From: Blastocatellia bacterium
GTDB lineage: Bacteria > Acidobacteriota > Blastocatellia > Pyrinomonadales > Pyrinomonadaceae
Reading direction: 5' to 3'
Length of the DNA: 8,308 nt
Assembly (NCBI GenBank): GCA_003175865.1
Contig: PSRF01000357.1
Span: forward strand, 1 to 8,308
Made by a program: the position numbers and the translations under genes. The notes beneath the pieces were generated by a model, which saw nothing but the letters and a program-made list of their open reading frames with translations, was not told the DNA's origin and did no database searches. How positions within the stretch are numbered: position 1 is the first letter of the stretch; the number at the start of each line of letters is the position of its first letter. Shown in pieces: positions 7,061-8,308 of the stretch.

Positions 7061-7155
7061 TTAGACCTCGACTTGCCAGGTCAATCCTTCTCACGGTGCT
7101 AATCCATCCTTGGCCTTGATCGTTTTAATAACCGACTGTTTGACGCCTGTGCTAG

Positions 7156-7167
7156 TACTCCGGAGTA
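7156..7167. promoter_or_regulatory. Perfect 12-base palindrome, possible operator
   Basis: TACTCCGGAGTA reads the same on both strands. It sits between the anti-sigma gene and the small hypothetical gene, about 85 bases before the latter's start codon, where a repressor or activator site would be expected. No repeated copy was noticed elsewhere in the window, and no clear promoter hexamers lie beside it. Confidence 0.25.
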
Positions 7168-7174
7168 GCAAAGT

Positions 7175-7202
7175 TATCACTGTGCCACTGCAGTGATGTT
7201 TT
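7175..7202 (+). terminator. Hairpin followed by short T-run, possible terminator of the sigma/anti-sigma operon
   Basis: ATCACTG (7176-7182) pairs with CAGTGAT (7191-7197); flanking and inner T-G wobbles extend the stem to about ten pairs and close it on the four-base loop CCAC. TTTT at 7199-7202 follows directly. This is terminator-like, but the stem is only moderately GC-rich and the T-run short. The same bases also contain the palindrome CACTGCAGTG (7186-7195), so a protein-binding site is an alternative. Confidence 0.4.
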
Positions 7203-7252
7203 CTGCGCTTTCGCCACTTACTAATGAGAAGAGCATTAGAGAGGGAAGCACA

Positions 7253-7573
7253 ATGGCGATTAGCATTAAAGATCTAAAGCAGTTGGATGAAATCTTTATC
7301 CGTACTGATTTCAGCGTGTACCGATTCCACGTGACTGATCCAACTAACTGTAAAGGGCTTCTTAGCGGCGGTGTACTTGGCAATCTAGAACACGACGCTC
7401 GTCTTGAAGAGGTTCCTACAAATGATCAGCGACCTCAGTTTTCGCCAAAACTTGAAATCGGAGGTTGTGCCTCCTTCCACGTTTACGTCAGGAATTGTTT
7501 GAAGCGTCTGACTACATCAGTAATTCGGGAAGTTTCATTGGTACGCCGTACTCAGACACCAACAGAGTGTTGA
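7253..7573 (+). CDS. Small hypothetical protein, 106 residues
   Basis: The start is ATG 7253, preceded by GAGGGAAG at 7241-7248; the frame extends upstream to an ATG at 7193, but that start overlaps the hairpin and has no ribosome-binding site. There is no signal peptide or membrane segment, so it should be cytoplasmic. The sequence reads like a compact beta protein: FSVYRFHVTDP, a glycine turn LLSGGVLG, PQFSPKLEIGG, then ASFHVYV and LTTSVIREVSLV as last strands. I recognise no named family and give no function. The last ten residues (RRTQTPTEC) look uncharacteristic, and another frame stays open over the same region (7456-7605), so the exact C terminus is less certain than the rest. It stands alone between two regulatory-looking gaps, in the same direction as its neighbours. 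Confidence 0.6.
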   Translation: MAISIKDLKQLDEIFIRTDFSVYRFHVTDPTNCKGLLSGGVLGNLEHDARLEEVPTNDQRPQFSPKLEIGGCASFHVYVRNCLKRLTTSVIREVSLVRRTQTPTEC

Positions 7574-7635
7574 GAGTAGAGCCTTTGTCTCCGTGGGAGA
7601 TGTGATGTTTCTTGTGCGCTTCCAGAGCTAACGGA

Positions 7636-7715
7636 CTCGACAAAAACGCAAACAGCCTTAACACACACTGTTTTTTCAAGAAAGGCTGAGCAGATTGATA
7701 GGTCAAAAAGTCGAG
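7636..7715 (+). repeat. Two nested inverted repeats in the leader of the secreted-protein gene
   Basis: CTCGAC (7636-7641) is inverted as GTCGAG (7710-7715), and inside it CAGCCTT (7653-7659) is inverted as AAGGCTG (7682-7688), leaving a 22-base loop that contains a run of six T. In RNA these could form a two-step stem ending 38 bases before the ATG at 7754. It may be a folded leader or a poor terminator of the preceding gene. The 180-base gap shows no other feature except the ribosome-binding site at 7742-7746. Confidence 0.3.
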
Positions 7716-7753
7716 AAGTTGAACAGTCTGGTAGCAGTTACGGAGGATCAATT

Positions 7754-8287
7754 ATGAAGAACACGATTAGATCACTGGTGATTCTATCGGCACTATTGTT
7801 CTTACCATTAACTTCAGCGAGCGCTCAGTCCTGCAACCCCGCAGCAGTTGACTACATCGTTCGCGACGAAATGGGTCAGATTCTCAACAACGAGGAACTA
7901 AATACGATACACCGCACCCTTCCTAAGACTATAGGAAATGCAGACACCTCAGTAGACGAAGTATCGTTCGCTAGTGATGGAGTGACTTACTACTGGCCGG
8001 AGTCAGTGGAGGCAAATGCGGGTACGAAGGTTCCCGTGTTGGGGTTTGTAAATGCCGGAACCTGCACAATGAATCTGAATCGAGTTGACCTGACATATCA
8101 CGGAAAGACGATGAGCCTCATCTTCAATATTATTATCGATAGGGATCAGGATGATCGGCGTCCGGTGATCGATTCACTGCCGTTTCACGATGGTACGTTT
8201 GTCCTGGATCTATCAGGGTGGTCGCGCAATCGTGATCAAATGATTCCAGCTACCCGATGGATATCGAAAACGGAGAAACAGCGATGA
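7754..8287 (+). CDS. Secreted protein of unknown function, 177 residues
   Basis: ATG 7754 has GGAGG at 7742-7746 with seven-base spacing. A standard signal peptide (charged MKNTIR, hydrophobic SLVILSALLFLPL, cleavage expected after ASA at residue 24) sends the product out of the cytoplasm. The mature part has two cysteines, Cys27 and Cys104 (SGTCTMN-like context, NAGTCTMN), which could form a disulfide. Notable blocks are YIVRDEMGQILNNEEL near the mature N terminus, VTYYWPES, VDLTYHGKTMSLIFNI, and RRPVIDSLPFHDGTFVLDLSGW near the C terminus. I associate this pattern with conserved hypothetical proteins of Blastocatellia, but know no function. The last bases overlap the next start codon (ATGA), so it probably belongs to an operon continuing beyond the window. 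Confidence 0.8.
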   Translation: MKNTIRSLVILSALLFLPLTSASAQSCNPAAVDYIVRDEMGQILNNEELNTIHRTLPKTIGNADTSVDEVSFASDGVTYYWPESVEANAGTKVPVLGFVNAGTCTMNLNRVDLTYHGKTMSLIFNIIIDRDQDDRRPVIDSLPFHDGTFVLDLSGWSRNRDQMIPATRWISKTEKQR

Positions 8288-8308
8288 CGTTGGGAGAACC
8301 GAACGCAG
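8284..8308 (+). CDS. Start of a further gene, cut by the window end
   Basis: An ATG at 8284 overlaps the TGA of the secreted-protein gene in the typical ATGA coupling arrangement, and GGAG at 8272-8275 gives a ribosome-binding site with eight-base spacing. Only eight codons (MTLGEPNA) are visible, so no function can be given. The geometry, not the sequence, supports the call; translation would be coupled to the upstream gene. Confidence 0.5.

Noticed and set aside
7064..7082. Inverted repeat GACCT/AGGTC just after the anti-sigma stop codon.
   Set aside because: Only five pairs with a nine-base loop and no T-run; too weak to call a terminator when a better hairpin lies at 7175-7198.
7456..7605. 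A second open frame over the 3' part of the small hypothetical gene, reading QELFEASDYISNSGSF and ending in LSPWEM, as if the gene were frameshifted near 7489.
   Set aside because: The annotated frame still gives sensible final strands (ASFHVYV, LTTSVIREVSLV) past that point, so a frameshift is not needed. It remains an option if homologues carry the other tail.
7512..7751. A 79-codon minus-strand frame covering the gap before the secreted-protein gene.
   Set aside because: It overlaps the nested inverted repeats and the end of the hypothetical gene, has no plausible ribosome-binding site, and has no recognisable protein features.

Overview
The window looks like a piece of a chromosome from an Acidobacteriota bacterium, most likely of the Blastocatellia/Pyrinomonas type. 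This is an inference from gene content: a secreted TPR-CHAT protein, a divergent ECF-like sigma factor and a membrane anti-sigma protein carrying the 'LLGELSE' N-terminal signature lie side by side, a combination I associate with that phylum. Base composition looks close to 50% GC by eye (not counted). All supported genes are on the + strand. I see no rRNA, tRNA, CRISPR array, transposase or integrase.

Positions 1-1577 are the end of an export or peptide-maturation gene cluster: the C-terminal third of a parvulin-type peptidyl-prolyl isomerase, then 38 bases later a lipoprotein of the HlyD/RND membrane-fusion (periplasmic adaptor) family. A good stem-loop sits over the adaptor stop codon and may end the transcript.

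Positions 1578-7060 form the core of the window. After a 218-base gap with a perfect TATAAT box and a Shine-Dalgarno sequence that can pair in two alternative ways, there is an 1166-residue secreted protein (signal peptide, PPC-like beta domain, about ten 40-residue TPRs, CHAT peptidase-like domain with intact His and Cys). It runs almost without a gap into a sigma-70 family sigma factor. An anti-sigma protein with one membrane segment follows 170 bases later. The gap between sigma and anti-sigma is not empty: it holds a decayed copy of the start of the anti-sigma gene (82% identity over 45 bases, same 15-residue motif). The likely logic, inferred only, is envelope signalling: the anti-sigma protein holds the sigma factor at the membrane, and the periplasmic CHAT protein senses or cuts something connected with it.

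Positions 7061-8308 hold small, poorly known genes: a 106-residue hypothetical protein with its own good ribosome-binding site, preceded by a 12-base palindrome and a strong hairpin; a 177-residue secreted protein of unknown function, preceded by two nested inverted repeats; and the first eight codons of a further gene that overlaps it by ATGA and is cut by the window end.
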